A DNA stretch of 64,000 bases from Pseudomonas viridiflava (GCF_001642795.1 NZ_LKEH01000027.1:292325-356324), one strand, 5' to 3'. Counted from the stretch's first letter, positions 1 through 8,409 are shown. The notes: generated by a model not told the origin, from the letters alone. Made by a program: numbers and translations.

Positions 1-100
1 CGGCATACCCACGCAGAGTGATGGGCACGATCAGTGTTGGGGCGGACCTGTGTATAACGCCGAGCGCGGAACGATGGGCACAATCAACATCCTCCCCAAT
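1..100. repeat. Dispersed intergenic palindromic repeat (partial)
   Basis: The window opens inside a repeat whose words (GGCATACCCACGC, GATGGGCACGATCAG, GTATAACGC) recur near 14.54-14.76 kb and 33.7-34.2 kb. Two GATGGGCACNATCA units lie about 55 bases apart. No convincing gene precedes position 302. A 35-codon reading frame at 74-181 starts inside the repeat and resembles nothing I know. Confidence 0.5.
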
Positions 101-301
101 GGTGTGACCCGCCTGCATGCCTCGGCGCAGAGCCTCCATGTCACCGTTTACAACGTCATGGATGAACGCCGGAATCTGTAATCATCTCCCTGGCTAACCT
201 TTGAATCGAGAGACGCCCCAAACGTTTTAATGACACCTGCTGCGCGGTCGGGCATTGCCCGCTCGCGCTGCAGTCTTGATCCATCATGAACAGGAGTTCT
301 C

Positions 302-2023
302 ATGAAACCGACGATGCCGAGTCGTTCCAGCGTATTTGCGCTATTGGTCATCTCTTTCTTTCCGCTGACCCCGGCGCTGGCCCGAACGCCGTCCTCGAAC
401 GTGGCCGATAACCTGGCCCAACTGCCCGTCGTCACGCCAGTCACTGCCTGCGCGGCGCTGACCCAGACCGATCTCAGTGATATTGGCGGCTCCGGCAGCC
501 GAGTGGTGTCAGCCAGCGAATCCAGCCGTGATGGCGTGGCGGTGTGTGCCGTGGAAGGCTTGCTGGCGCCGCAGATCGGTTTCAAGCTGGAACTGCCGAC
601 GACCACTTGGGCGCAACGTTATCTGCAGGTCGGCTGCGGCGGCTTTTGTGGCCACAGTGATTCAAGGCCGGGCGTTGCCGACAGTTGCAAGCCGCTCAAG
701 ACGGGCGCGTTTGCCGTGGCGTCCACCGACATGGGGCACAAGGCGGTAGACACCACGTTCGGCGACGATCCGCAGAAACGTGCGGACTTTGCCCATCGCG
801 GCGTACACCTCACGGCACTGGCGTCGAAGAAGCTGATCCAGACGTTCTATGGCCGCAAGGCTGAATACGCATATTTCACCGGCTGTTCGGACGGCGGCCG
901 TGAAGCGCTGGTCGAAGCGCAACGCTACCCGGAAGACTTCAATGGCATCATCGCGGGCGCCGCTGCGCTGAATTTTCAGGTGCAGAAAGTGTTGTTTCAC
1001 GGTTGGGTAGCACGCGCCAACACCGGTCCTGATGGCAAGCCGATCATCCTGGCGTCCCGCCTGCCGATCCTGCACAAGGCGGTGCTGGCGCAGTGCGATG
1101 TGCTGGATGGACAGATTGATGGTCTGATCTCCGATCCCAGGCTCTGCCGCTTCGACCCCTCGGTGGTGCAGTGCAAAGTGTCTGCCGACACCGCCAAATG
1201 CCTAACGGCGCCGGAAGTGGAGGCCGCGCGGCGTATCTACGACGGCCCGAAAGATCCGGCCAGCGGAGAAAGGCTGATCGTGGGCGGTCCGCAACCCGGT
1301 TCGGAGTTGGCCTGGGCGGGTCTTTTTGTGCCTGTTTCTGCTGATCAGCCTATCGTCAGTCAACAGATCGCCGAGCAGTCCATTCGCAGCCTGGTGTTCG
1401 AAAACAACCCTCCGGCAGACTTCAAGCTGGCCGATCTGCGCTTTGACAAAAGCACCTTCGAGCGTCTGCGTCCGCTGCATGCGCTGTACGACGCGACCAA
1501 TCCCGATCTCGCGCCTTTCGCCAGCCGTGGCGGCAAGCTGATCCTCTGGCACGGCTGGGCCGATCCGCAGGTCTCGCCCCTCAATACCCTGGCCTATCAC
1601 GAGGCGGTCGAGGCTCACATGGGCAAGGCGCGCACTGAATCCTTTACGCGGCTGTACATGCTGCCCGGCGTCTACCATTGCGGTCGTGGAGAAGGGCCGA
1701 GCGAGGTAGACCTGCTGACTCCGATCATGGCCTGGGTGGAAAAAGGTCAGGCTCCTGGCGCCATCGTTGCCCGTCAGTACCAGCCGAAGCCGGTCGACAA
1801 GGTTGTTGCAGCGAGCCTGCCAGCGTTCATGACCAGAGAAGACATTTCCAATCGCGGTCGCACGCGCAAGGTGTTCCCGTATCCGTACATGGCCGAGTAC
1901 GACCACAAGGGCTATTCGAAACGCGCCAACAGCTACCAGCGCTCGGAACCGCTGACGGCCGAGAAGACACCGAAATGGGTGGGCAGTGGCTTCTTCCAGC
2001 CTTACGAGCCGTTGCAACACTGA
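302..2023 (+). CDS. Secreted tannase/feruloyl esterase family hydrolase
   Basis: An exported serine esterase of 573 aa that would release phenolic acids such as ferulate or gallate from plant esters. The N-terminus has a basic start and a hydrophobic stretch ending at ALA (about residue 27), a Sec signal peptide. The CS-D-HC triad typical of the tannase/feruloyl esterase family is complete: C195-S196 in GCSDGG, D421 in GWADPQ and H459-C460 in GVYHCGRG, where the two cysteines usually form a disulfide joining the catalytic residues. AGGAG lies just before the ATG. The gene stands alone, but the ferulate-degrading genes at 34-46 kb could use its product. Ferulate versus gallate esters cannot be told apart from the sequence. 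Confidence 0.88.
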   Translation: MKPTMPSRSSVFALLVISFFPLTPALARTPSSNVADNLAQLPVVTPVTACAALTQTDLSDIGGSGSRVVSASESSRDGVAVCAVEGLLAPQIGFKLELPTTTWAQRYLQVGCGGFCGHSDSRPGVADSCKPLKTGAFAVASTDMGHKAVDTTFGDDPQKRADFAHRGVHLTALASKKLIQTFYGRKAEYAYFTGCSDGGREALVEAQRYPEDFNGIIAGAAALNFQVQKVLFHGWVARANTGPDGKPIILASRLPILHKAVLAQCDVLDGQIDGLISDPRLCRFDPSVVQCKVSADTAKCLTAPEVEAARRIYDGPKDPASGERLIVGGPQPGSELAWAGLFVPVSADQPIVSQQIAEQSIRSLVFENNPPADFKLADLRFDKSTFERLRPLHALYDATNPDLAPFASRGGKLILWHGWADPQVSPLNTLAYHEAVEAHMGKARTESFTRLYMLPGVYHCGRGEGPSEVDLLTPIMAWVEKGQAPGAIVARQYQPKPVDKVVAASLPAFMTREDISNRGRTRKVFPYPYMAEYDHKGYSKRANSYQRSEPLTAEKTPKWVGSGFFQPYEPLQH

Positions 2024-2044
2024 TCGCCCGGCAAGTTTTCGACG

Positions 2045-2100
2045 CAGAACGAAGGGGCGTGATCAGGTAACTACTGATCGTGCCCATGCTCTGACGTCAG
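2045..2100. repeat. Short copy of the dispersed repeat
   Basis: Between the esterase and tRNA-Cys, the words GATCAGG and CTGATCGTGCCCATGCTC form a loose inverted repeat and match the family seen at 14.6 and 34.0 kb. This copy is short and degenerate. Confidence 0.35.
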
Positions 2101-2120
2101 CGCATTTCTGTGAGGCAATA

Positions 2121-2153
2121 AAAAACCCCGTCAATCGAAACTGACGGGGTTTT
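2121..2153 (-). terminator. Rho-independent terminator after tRNA-Cys
   Basis: The perfect stem AACCCCGTCA/TGACGGGGTT is flanked by A and T runs, so it can act in both directions. Read on the minus strand it lies a few bases past the tRNA-Cys 3' end and is followed by a T-rich tract. It may also stop transcription from the esterase. Confidence 0.8.
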
Positions 2154-2159
2154 CAAGAG

Positions 2160-2233
2160 TGGAGGCCGAGGTCGGAATCGAACCGGCGTAGGCGGATTTG
2201 CAATCCGCTGCATAACCATTTTGCTACTCGGCC
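2160..2233 (-). tRNA. tRNA-Cys (anticodon GCA)
   Basis: A 74-nt cloverleaf on the minus strand. The acceptor stem GGCCGAG pairs with CTCGGCC, followed by U73 and an encoded CCA. The anticodon loop carries GCA (cysteine) and the T arm contains GGTTCGATTCC. A terminator follows immediately. I saw no duplicated 3' end nearby that would mark an integrated element. Confidence 0.95.
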
Positions 2234-2607
2234 TCAAACATCTGATGCGTTACCGCTGCATCAAACGTAGTAAACTTTTCGGAAGAGAAATATCTTTGTC
2301 TTCCAACCCGTTGAATCTTAAGGGTTTTTTTCAATTCCCCAGTCGGGAATGGACGCAATTCTGTACTGGTTCGAATGGCATGTCAAGAACGGGGCGAAAA
2401 TAATTCATCGGGTGTCGTAAGCGGCGATGCATTCGGGGCAATCCGTTGAGGCTTCATTCACAGCTAGACGGCAGGGAGGCATGTTGTCGGGTGAATTGCA
2501 ATGCTGGTAGGCAGTGCCTGAGCCATAAGGTACTGGCAGATTTGAGAGGTGGTCAGCAGCCAGGGGTGGAGTTTCAATCATTGGGCAGGTAGTACAGCCT
2601 GTTTTTA
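2234..2607. other. Intergenic stretch without a recognisable gene
   Basis: About 370 bases, less GC-rich than the surroundings. It holds no RNA gene or clear repeat. It ends with the ribosome binding site of the AA10-like gene. Confidence 0.5.
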
Positions 2608-2625
2608 ATGATGGAGGTGACGAAT

Positions 2626-3273
2626 ATGACTGATGACAGAAACACCAAGAAGCCGAAGCACGGTTGGGTCATCTCTCCTGCCAGCCGAGGCTCGCGAGCA
2701 ATTGAGCTTCGCTTTTTGCAGGAATGGGAAGTCGATGAAATGGAAGGAGGTAAAAACTTTCCTGAAACTGAAGCAGGTCCATTCCCGGGGCATACCGGAG
2801 ACGTGCCCAGTAAAGAGCCGCCCCCTGACGAATACATTTTAAGCGGGGGCCACAAGGAAGATAACCGTGGAGACTTGAATTTCACCAATCAGGAACTGCT
2901 GAAGAAGTATCCAGAAAGTGATCCAGGCTGGACTGTCCTGCCGGTCAAGCCGGGTGCTGATTTTGTCGTTGAATGGAAGTACATGGCCGAACATATTACG
3001 CGCGGCTATCGCTGGTTTATCACCAAAGATGGCTGGGATGAGAACGCCCCTATTACACGTGCACAGCTCGACCGGGAGCCCTTCTATGAAACGATCAGTC
3101 CTATTGAACCTTTCGATCAGAGCATGACACCTGACGAAAAGGTGTCAGCTGTCTTGCCAATCAGCAAGACAGGACACCACGTGCTTATCCTGCTCTGGAT
3201 CGTAGCGGATACGCCCAACGCGTTCTATCAGGTGTTTGACGTCAACTTTTCCGAAACGGACCCGGACGCCTGA
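2626..3273 (+). CDS. AA10 (chitin-binding type 4/LPMO)-like protein without a signal peptide
   Basis: A 215-aa protein matching the AA10 lytic polysaccharide monooxygenase fold. It has the HG start motif (H12-G13 in PKHGWV), the second copper-brace histidine H123 in EWKYMAEHITRGY, the WFITKDGW strand, and the C-terminal FYQVFDVNF with F200 at the usual axial aromatic position. Secreted AA10 enzymes need the first His at the mature N-terminus, but here eleven polar residues precede it and there is no signal peptide. An in-frame TAG at 2590 rules out a longer start. The ATG at 2626 follows GGAGGT at ideal spacing. There is no cysteine, whereas exported relatives usually have disulfides. It may be a non-catalytic binder, be proteolytically activated, or use a signal-less export route. 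Confidence 0.72.
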   Translation: MTDDRNTKKPKHGWVISPASRGSRAIELRFLQEWEVDEMEGGKNFPETEAGPFPGHTGDVPSKEPPPDEYILSGGHKEDNRGDLNFTNQELLKKYPESDPGWTVLPVKPGADFVVEWKYMAEHITRGYRWFITKDGWDENAPITRAQLDREPFYETISPIEPFDQSMTPDEKVSAVLPISKTGHHVLILLWIVADTPNAFYQVFDVNFSETDPDA

Positions 3274-3274
3274 C

Positions 3275-3544
3275 TCAGCCCGCCATCCGCATCCGACGTT
3301 CTTCGCGCAATTGCTCCAGCTCCGAAGGCGTGCGGGCCAGAAGCCTCAGGGCAAAGTCATGAGGCGTTGTGTCGCGTTCCTGTGCTGCCCGCAGGAACGC
3401 TGACCGTGCGTGCTCCGCACGACGTTCGCTGATGAACAAACCACCTGGGTGACGATTGAAGTTGGCCAGCTCCTGCTGAAGCTGTTCATCGCGACGGATG
3501 AAGATTTCGAGCGCCTGATTGATCTGAGTGTCCGTGAAAAGCAT
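3275..3544 (-). CDS. Small hypothetical protein (89 aa)
   Basis: A soluble, charged, probably helical protein: MLFTDTQINQALEIFIRRDE, then a region rich in Glu, Arg and Gln ending LEQLREERRMRMAG. The start was chosen because AAGGAGAG lies eight bases before this ATG. An upstream in-frame ATG at 3598 lacks a good site. It converges on the AA10-like gene with one base between the stops. No domain recognised. Confidence 0.6.
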   Translation of the reverse strand: MLFTDTQINQALEIFIRRDEQLQQELANFNRHPGGLFISERRAEHARSAFLRAAQERDTTPHDFALRLLARTPSELEQLREERRMRMAG

Positions 3545-3681
3545 GTGTTTCTCTCCTTGAAAATATCGACCGATACCTCTATCGGCGGACCTGAGCAAAT
3601 GTTGTGTGCAGTTCGTCGGCGAAGGTTCGCCAGTTGTATCAGCCGGCGCCGAACTCCTGGCACCGACAGTTTTTTTCAGGT

Positions 3682-3888
3682 TCAGAGTGAGTAGGCGGTG
3701 GCCTGTGTCTGAATAGCTTCGTTGATGGCCGCGATGGCGTGCGGCGGCATTTGCTCGATGGTCAGGAATGACGGCGTTTCAAAGACCTGTAAAACAGGCG
3801 TGCAGGGCGCGTCCAGCCGAGCCGACTCAGTTTCCAGTGCTGATAAGTGCTTCGCGTGGTTCGCTGCGATTTCACTGAGAGTTGACAC
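3682..3888 (-). CDS. Small hypothetical protein (68 aa, GTG start)
   Basis: It begins VSTLSEIAANHAKHLSALET and ends EAIQTQATAYSL. The GTG at 3888 is preceded by AGGAGA and fits better than a longer start at 4014. There is no membrane segment or signal. It lies in a group of small genes (3.2-4.7 kb) that are probably accessory. Function unknown. Confidence 0.5.
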   Translation of the reverse strand: MSTLSEIAANHAKHLSALETESARLDAPCTPVLQVFETPSFLTIEQMPPHAIAAINEAIQTQATAYSL

Positions 3889-4151
3889 GGTGCATCTCCT
3901 GATGACTGAACGGCATTCCAAAGGGTGGCTGACACGCCAGAAATACATCGTTCTGGCGCAGTCATAGCTCCCTGTAGCAAGCCGCGAGCCAGACCGCTCA
4001 CCGGTTGGCGCCAAAGTCTGACAGACGCACCCAAGTCAACACACATAAGACGTTCTGATTCCGCTTGTCTGTTTTCAGGCACTTCCAGTTGCCCGCTATT
4101 TTCTCACCTGTAAGCGCAGATACCCTGCGGCACATGTTTGAGGAGCTAATC

Positions 4152-4355
4152 ATGAGTATTGAAGACAATGGTCCCGAAAACGCCTATCCCGGTCCGGCAA
4201 AGCCCGGTAGCGAGGAAGAGGTTTATCCGGATAAGGAAAGCGACCAGGCTGATGACGAAGACACCTCTCGCAACGACCTGAGTGACGACCCGGACATGCC
4301 GGTCAATCCTCCGGTTGATGAAACAGAGGTTCCGTCGCTGGGCAGCGGCGCCTGA
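4152..4355 (+). CDS. Small acidic Pro/Asp/Glu-rich hypothetical protein (67 aa)
   Basis: A low-complexity, strongly acidic protein (EEEVYPDKESDQADDEDTS, then PDMPVNPPVDE), probably disordered in solution. GAGGAGCTAATC before the ATG supports this start over an upstream one at 4065, and a terminator follows 18 bases past the stop, so it looks like a complete one-gene unit. No function can be assigned. Confidence 0.6.
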   Translation: MSIEDNGPENAYPGPAKPGSEEEVYPDKESDQADDEDTSRNDLSDDPDMPVNPPVDETEVPSLGSGA

Positions 4356-4373
4356 AGTACGTCACGAGCGCCA

Positions 4374-4397
4374 GACCCCGCCCAAGCGGGGTCTTTT
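4374..4397 (+). terminator. Rho-independent terminator
   Basis: The stem GACCCCGC/GCGGGGTC with a four-base loop is followed by TTTT. It ends the acidic-protein transcript and lies between it and the convergent gene at 4410. Confidence 0.8.
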
Positions 4398-4409
4398 GCG
4401 AAGTGCTGT

Positions 4410-4649
4410 TTACAACTGTTTACGAGCTTCAGCCAGCTTGCGTGTCATGACCTGACTGAACAGATCTTCAAGTGCTTCGATACCCTGCGCCGACACTGTA
4501 TCGGCACAGGCCAGCCCTATTAAAAAGCCTTCGCCGACACCACCTGCCGTCGCCATTTCCAGCAAGCCGTCAGCGATTTCGATTCGTTGCGCAATACGGG
4601 CTGCCTCGGTCTTTATCGCTGGCGGGAGGGCCATCTCTTCGAGTTTCAT
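4410..4649 (-). CDS. Small hypothetical protein (79 aa)
   Basis: MKLEEMALPPAIKTEAARIA, then a helical region and GGVGEGFLIGLACADTVSAQ. The ATG at 4649 follows GAGGAA at good spacing, and ten extra codons upstream lack a site. It may be cotranscribed with the oxidoreductase that begins at 5424. Function unknown. Confidence 0.5.
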   Translation of the reverse strand: MKLEEMALPPAIKTEAARIAQRIEIADGLLEMATAGGVGEGFLIGLACADTVSAQGIEALEDLFSQVMTRKLAEARKQL

Positions 4650-4689
4650 CGGTGCATTCCTCGTTGACTGAGGGTACATCGGCCGCTTT

Positions 4690-5424
4690 TCATGCCGTCA
4701 TGGCACGATTGGAAGCGACCATTTGTTCGCGAGTCAGTTGGCCACCAGAAGTCGTGAACCGGGTAAACAACGCATCCCGGTTTTGAGGCACGCGTGCTTT
4801 ATCCGCTGCATCCAAAGCCAATTCGAGTTCTGGCAGCGTCAATTCGGTGCAGTAGGCGGGTGTGCCTGGCTGCTGACGCCACGAGTTTTCAAGATCGCCG
4901 GTGGCCAGCGCATCGAAGCCCGTATCCTCTACAAGTCGCTGCGCAATTGCCACTGCGTTCACGTCATCGCCCGCTACAGGCAAGGCTATGCGTGATGAGG
5001 AGCCGGCGGGCTGGCCTTGTTCAATCAGCGTCGCCGAGAGCACCGCATTCCACGCCTTGACGACAGGACGGCCAATTTGCTCGCTGATCCAGACACTCTC
5101 TGCCTTGCCATCATCGACTTCCTTGATCGCCCCGTCACGTACCGGGTAGTAGTTGGACGTATCAATGACGACGACTGACTCGGAAGCTTTGCTCAACGTG
5201 TCGCGAAGATCCGGGTATTTTGCGAAGGGTATCGAAAGGATGATGACGTCCACATCTGCTACCGCCTCATCCTTGGTGACTGCGCGTGCGCCGAGTTCAT
5301 TGGCAAGCGCCTGGATGCTCTGAGGGTCTTTCGAATTCGCCAGTTTGACGTCATGGCCGCAGGCAGCGAGCTTGCGGGCGAGGGTAGAGCCGATATTGCC
5401 TGCGCCGATAATTCCGACTTTCAT
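4690..5424 (-). CDS. NADPH-dependent F420-reductase-like oxidoreductase
   Basis: A 244-aa Rossmann protein of the NADP_oxidored/F420-dependent reductase family. It starts with the dinucleotide motif GIIGAGNIGSTLA (residues 4-16) and continues VKLANSKDP, where the Ser/Lys after the second strand suggest NADPH. The start at 5424 puts the motif at the extreme N-terminus; a 64-residue extension would run into the regulator gene. Pseudomonas makes little or no F420, so NADPH is the likely cofactor and the substrate is unknown. It follows the MarR gene by 19 bases and is probably cotranscribed and controlled by it. Confidence 0.75.
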   Translation of the reverse strand: MKVGIIGAGNIGSTLARKLAACGHDVKLANSKDPQSIQALANELGARAVTKDEAVADVDVIILSIPFAKYPDLRDTLSKASESVVVIDTSNYYPVRDGAIKEVDDGKAESVWISEQIGRPVVKAWNAVLSATLIEQGQPAGSSSRIALPVAGDDVNAVAIAQRLVEDTGFDALATGDLENSWRQQPGTPAYCTELTLPELELALDAADKARVPQNRDALFTRFTTSGGQLTREQMVASNRAMTA

Positions 5425-5443
5425 TTGGATAAACTCCTTGCTG

Positions 5444-5887
5444 TCATTTGGCTGGGTGAGCGAATGCATTGAGCGTGTCACGAAGGTCCAGCAACCCTTC
5501 GGCTGTGAGCTGACACGCTGATTCGATCTTCTCGGTAATGCCCCAGAGCTGATGCCGCAGCGCTTCGCCTGTGGCCGAAAGCGCCACAAGTACCCGGCGC
5601 TCATCGGCCCGATCACGGGTGCGAGTCACGACGCCCAGAAGCTCAAGCCTCTTCAAAAGCGGCGTGATCGTGCCGGTGTCCATACCCAGCTTCGTACCCA
5701 GGTCGCCCACTGCACGAGGCGCGGCGCTGAAAAGCTCCAGCATCACGAGGTATTGGGGGAACGTCAGGCCAAACGGCTCCAGAAGCGGCTTGTGCAACCG
5801 CGCCATCCGGTTCGCTGCGCTATAGAGCGCGAACGACAGCTGCTGGCCGACTTCTCTGCGGGTGGGGGTGTGGTTTTGATTTGGCAT
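5444..5887 (-). CDS. MarR/OhrR-family transcriptional regulator
   Basis: A 147-aa winged-helix repressor. The core QLSFALYSAANRM, LTFPQYLVMLEL and DTGTITPLLKRLE with RDRADERRV matches the OhrR branch of MarR. OhrR carries its peroxide-sensing cysteine in QLCFALYS; here the residue is serine (QLSFALYS), so it probably senses a ligand or works differently. The only cysteine is near the C-terminus (SACQLTAEG). A perfect inverted repeat overlaps its start codon, implying autorepression together with the downstream oxidoreductase. Confidence 0.82.
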   Translation of the reverse strand: MPNQNHTPTRREVGQQLSFALYSAANRMARLHKPLLEPFGLTFPQYLVMLELFSAAPRAVGDLGTKLGMDTGTITPLLKRLELLGVVTRTRDRADERRVLVALSATGEALRHQLWGITEKIESACQLTAEGLLDLRDTLNAFAHPAK

Positions 5888-5924
5888 TTATCTAGTTGGC
5901 TATTATGTAGTGTGCTAGATAAAT
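5886..5924. promoter_or_regulatory. Probable MarR operator: 10-bp inverted repeat
   Basis: ATTTATCTAG (5886-5895) is repeated inverted as CTAGATAAAT (5915-5924), 19 bases apart. The first arm overlaps the start codon of the divergently read MarR gene and the other lies just upstream. The symmetry and AT content suit MarR binding. Confidence 0.55.
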
Positions 5925-6072
5925 TAGCGGCTTTGGTAGGGATGATCAAGCCTTGGATGTGGCTGAAGGTATGAGCGGTCGCGTTTAAGCAGACTATATC
6001 TGGAACCTGTGACTGTGCTCGCGCAGCAGGCTGTCAGCGAATCGCCCCGACAGAACCGGGGCAAGGTCGGGA

Positions 6073-6474
6073 TCAGCTGTGTACAGCCCGAAGCGGCTGA
6101 GGAATCTCACCTTCAGACTGGGCACCGTGTGAAGGATTTTCTCCCCATTTTTCAGGGCTGATGTCGGCGGTGCGGAGCAACTGCCTGTGATGGTCGATGA
6201 TGCGTTTCAGTGAATCGATCTGACCCCAGGAGTCGGATGCATTTCGCAGCAGATCGGATATCCGGCTATCCGCCGCCTTGAGCTTCGTCGAAAGCTTTTC
6301 CCGCTCTGCCGAAGCGGTGCTGTGCATGTCGATCATCTTGGCCAGGTGCTGCCGATATCGGCTTACCTCACTGCGCAACAGCCGGTTTTCTTCACTCACG
6401 ATATGGGCACGCTGCCGGATCATTTGTTCTTCGGTCGGGTTGTAAGCCCAATCGTCGGCGATATCTGTGTCCAT
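6073..6474 (-). CDS. Coiled-coil hypothetical protein (133 aa)
   Basis: A soluble protein with long helical heptad-like segments: EENRLLRSEVSRYRQHLAKM, then EREKLSTKLKAADSRISDLL and a C-terminal SLKRIIDHHRQLLR. It resembles a cytoplasmic coiled-coil or phage-type accessory protein. GAGAAA lies before the ATG. No catalytic motif is present and the role is unknown. Confidence 0.5.
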   Translation of the reverse strand: MDTDIADDWAYNPTEEQMIRQRAHIVSEENRLLRSEVSRYRQHLAKMIDMHSTASAEREKLSTKLKAADSRISDLLRNASDSWGQIDSLKRIIDHHRQLLRTADISPEKWGENPSHGAQSEGEIPQPLRAVHS

Positions 6475-6753
6475 AGATGCATTTCTCGAGTGCTGTATGG
6501 GTATACAGTAATCGAAAATTGCTGTTTTGGGGAGTGGTGTTCGTCGGCAGGACGCCGAGAGGGGGCAAAATCAGGAACGGTAGATGTGATCAGTTTGTCG
6601 GGGCACGCTCTTATATCGAAAATCTGGAAACCATTATTGAACAACTTTGTTTTTTACATCGAAGCTCCCTGCTGCCTGCGCATAAGGTGGTAAGTCGATT
6701 GGGGATGAGGTATTACGGATGACCGGCATGACGCCGGATCAACGGAGCTCAAG

Positions 6754-7197
6754 ATGGCAGTCAGGCTGGTGGACAGGTTGTGGAGCAGGATCCTCGATCG
6801 CGACGCATTCGCAAAGCAGGCGCTCAAGGAAAAGATCATTGAAGTTCAACAGCTCGAAGAGACTATCAGGCTCAATGAAGGCCCCGAAGTCGCTAAAGTC
6901 GCGCTGAAAGACGGCCTGATTGTTCATGCCCTGCAACGTTGTCTTGAAAATCTGCAAGGATCCAGGACGGTCACGGAACAGGATTATTGGATCAATTACG
7001 AATTCGCTACGGCCGCTGCCAAAAACGCGGAAGAGATCCTCAATGACGAGGATGAGATCAGCAACGTGCAGTTCGGGATAATCAGTGAGGAGTACGTGCT
7101 AATCAATGAGGATGAAATCATTGATGAGGCTGATGAGATTCTTGATGACGAGGATGAGATCAAGGAGGAAGAAACTAGGGATGAGGAAGAAGAGTGA
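6754..7197 (+). CDS. Hypothetical protein with acidic DEDEI repeats
   Basis: A 147-aa protein with two parts. The first 90 residues are helical and mixed in charge (KQALKEKIIEVQQLEETIRL). From about residue 95 to the end it is almost entirely acidic, built on repeats of (N/D)(D/E)(E/D)DEI (NDEDEI, NEDEII, DEADEI, DDEDEI) and ending EEETRDEEEE. The DNA repeats GATGAGGATGAGAT accordingly, so the tail could change in length by slippage. GGAG lies before the ATG. Such tails can mimic DNA or bind basic proteins, but nothing here proves that. It lies in AT-richer, probably acquired DNA. Confidence 0.55.
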   Translation: MAVRLVDRLWSRILDRDAFAKQALKEKIIEVQQLEETIRLNEGPEVAKVALKDGLIVHALQRCLENLQGSRTVTEQDYWINYEFATAAAKNAEEILNDEDEISNVQFGIISEEYVLINEDEIIDEADEILDDEDEIKEEETRDEEEE

Positions 7198-7448
7198 CGA
7201 TCACATTGGCGGACGATCAGATTTGAACCCTTATATCCGTGCGGAAAAAGCTGATCTGCGATGTGCAACGCGATATCGATTTCAGTGCCTCCCTTGAGTC
7301 CAATACCGCTTCTTGAAAGCGGCATGAGTGCATCTGCAAGTGCTTCCCGGCCCGTAGCATCCTTCGGGGCTATTTCGGCCGCCTGGCGTTTTCACGGAAC
7401 ACGGCCACATCCTGGGGCTCGACTGTTAAATCCCGTGGTGGCAAACCA

Positions 7449-7658
7449 ATGGATGTTTTCCGTATTGAAGCTGAAGCTGACGCTTGGGTTTTATATAAGG
7501 CCCATGGCTATAAGCCCATCATGCGCGCTGACAATCAGGCTGATCTCATTGGTCAGGTTCAATTGTTGACGCACGGAAAAGGAGCCGTCATCAGGTTCTG
7601 GGCAGGAGCGGGTGTGCGAGAGCTTCGAGTGGGGGCTTTCGGTGAAGGCAGTCATTGA
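7449..7658 (+). CDS. Small hypothetical protein, DUF2188-like
   Basis: A 69-aa protein beginning MDVFRIEAEADAWVLYKAHG, followed by QADLIGQVQLLTHGKGAVIRFW. The pattern (strand, W-x-L-Y-K, helix with Q and A, then strand) resembles the DUF2188 family, where such short proteins are complete. The Shine-Dalgarno sequence is weak and the flanks (7198-7448 and 7659-7839) show no other gene, so it could be a decayed copy. Confidence 0.4.
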   Translation: MDVFRIEAEADAWVLYKAHGYKPIMRADNQADLIGQVQLLTHGKGAVIRFWAGAGVRELRVGAFGEGSH

Positions 7659-7839
7659 TATCCGACGACGTCCATCATGACTAAACCTGCTATCGAAGTG
7701 AGGCGCCGCCTGGAAGTTAATGGATTTGGCCAACGCTGACGCAGGGACCCTGCGCGAAAGGTTCGGCTGCTCGTTGTAAGGACTCCGTGAGAAGGGAAAA
7801 TCAAGAATTGCGGACCACAGCTGTTTTTGCGGATCAAAT

Positions 7840-7884
7840 AAAACAAAGGGCCTGCGCACTGAAAGCACGCAAGCCCTTGTTTTA
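7840..7884 (-). terminator. Rho-independent terminator after tRNA-Leu
   Basis: The long stem ACAAAGGGC(C)TGCG / CGCAAGCCCTTGT ends, on the minus strand, in TTTTATTTG. It lies five bases beyond the tRNA-Leu 3' end. Confidence 0.75.
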
Positions 7885-7888
7885 TATG

Positions 7889-7974
7889 TGGTGCCCCGAG
7901 CCGGGGTCGAACCGGCACGTCCAGAGGACGAGGGATTTTAAGTCCCTTGCGTCTACCAATTTCGCCATCGGGGC
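7889..7974 (-). tRNA. tRNA-Leu (anticodon TAA)
   Basis: An 86-nt class II tRNA on the minus strand. The acceptor GCCCCGA pairs with TCGGGGC, with A73 and an encoded CCA. The D arm is GGCGAAATTGGTAGACGC, the anticodon stem GGGAC/ATCCC encloses TAA, a long variable arm follows, and the T arm contains GGTTCGACCCC. Confidence 0.95.
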
Positions 7975-8409
7975 GGTAGCGCCAAGAGCGGGGAATATAT
8001 ACATCTCGCCATCCCTAAGCAAGCTCGCACACGCTTCTACGCGTACAAGATGTGACACAGGCGTCGAAAAAATCCTTTGAGAAATCATGGGGCTACGAGG
8101 TGCTGCCCGTGTGACGGGCGGCTGAGTGGCGAGGGCAGCCGCCGTCCAGGCACTACCGGACGTCAATTGATCGGTCCGAACTGACACATCTCTCGACACT
8201 TTTGCCTGTTCGCCAGGGTCGATCCGATAAGCGCCAGTTGAAATCCTCCAGGCGTTATAGGAGAAAAGTCTGTGCGTGATGAGAAGTGAGGCGGGCGCTT
8301 GAAGGCGCTGACGAGCGGTGGTGAGTGAGTCCGCTCGGGCAGGCTCGGGCGATCCATGGACGATTCGATTTGAGAATTGATTTTCACAGTGGGGATGGAC
8401 GGCAGGGAC
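7975..8409. other. Intergenic stretch with a GC-rich hairpin
   Basis: About 435 bases with no supportable gene. An inverted repeat at 8113-8146 (GACGGGCGGCTG/CAGCCGCCGTC, one bulge) lacks a T tract, so it is not an obvious terminator. The right end holds the leader of the XRE regulator. Confidence 0.45.

Noticed and set aside
74..181. 35-codon frame at the left edge
   Set aside because: It begins in a dispersed repeat, lacks a ribosome binding site and shows no family features.
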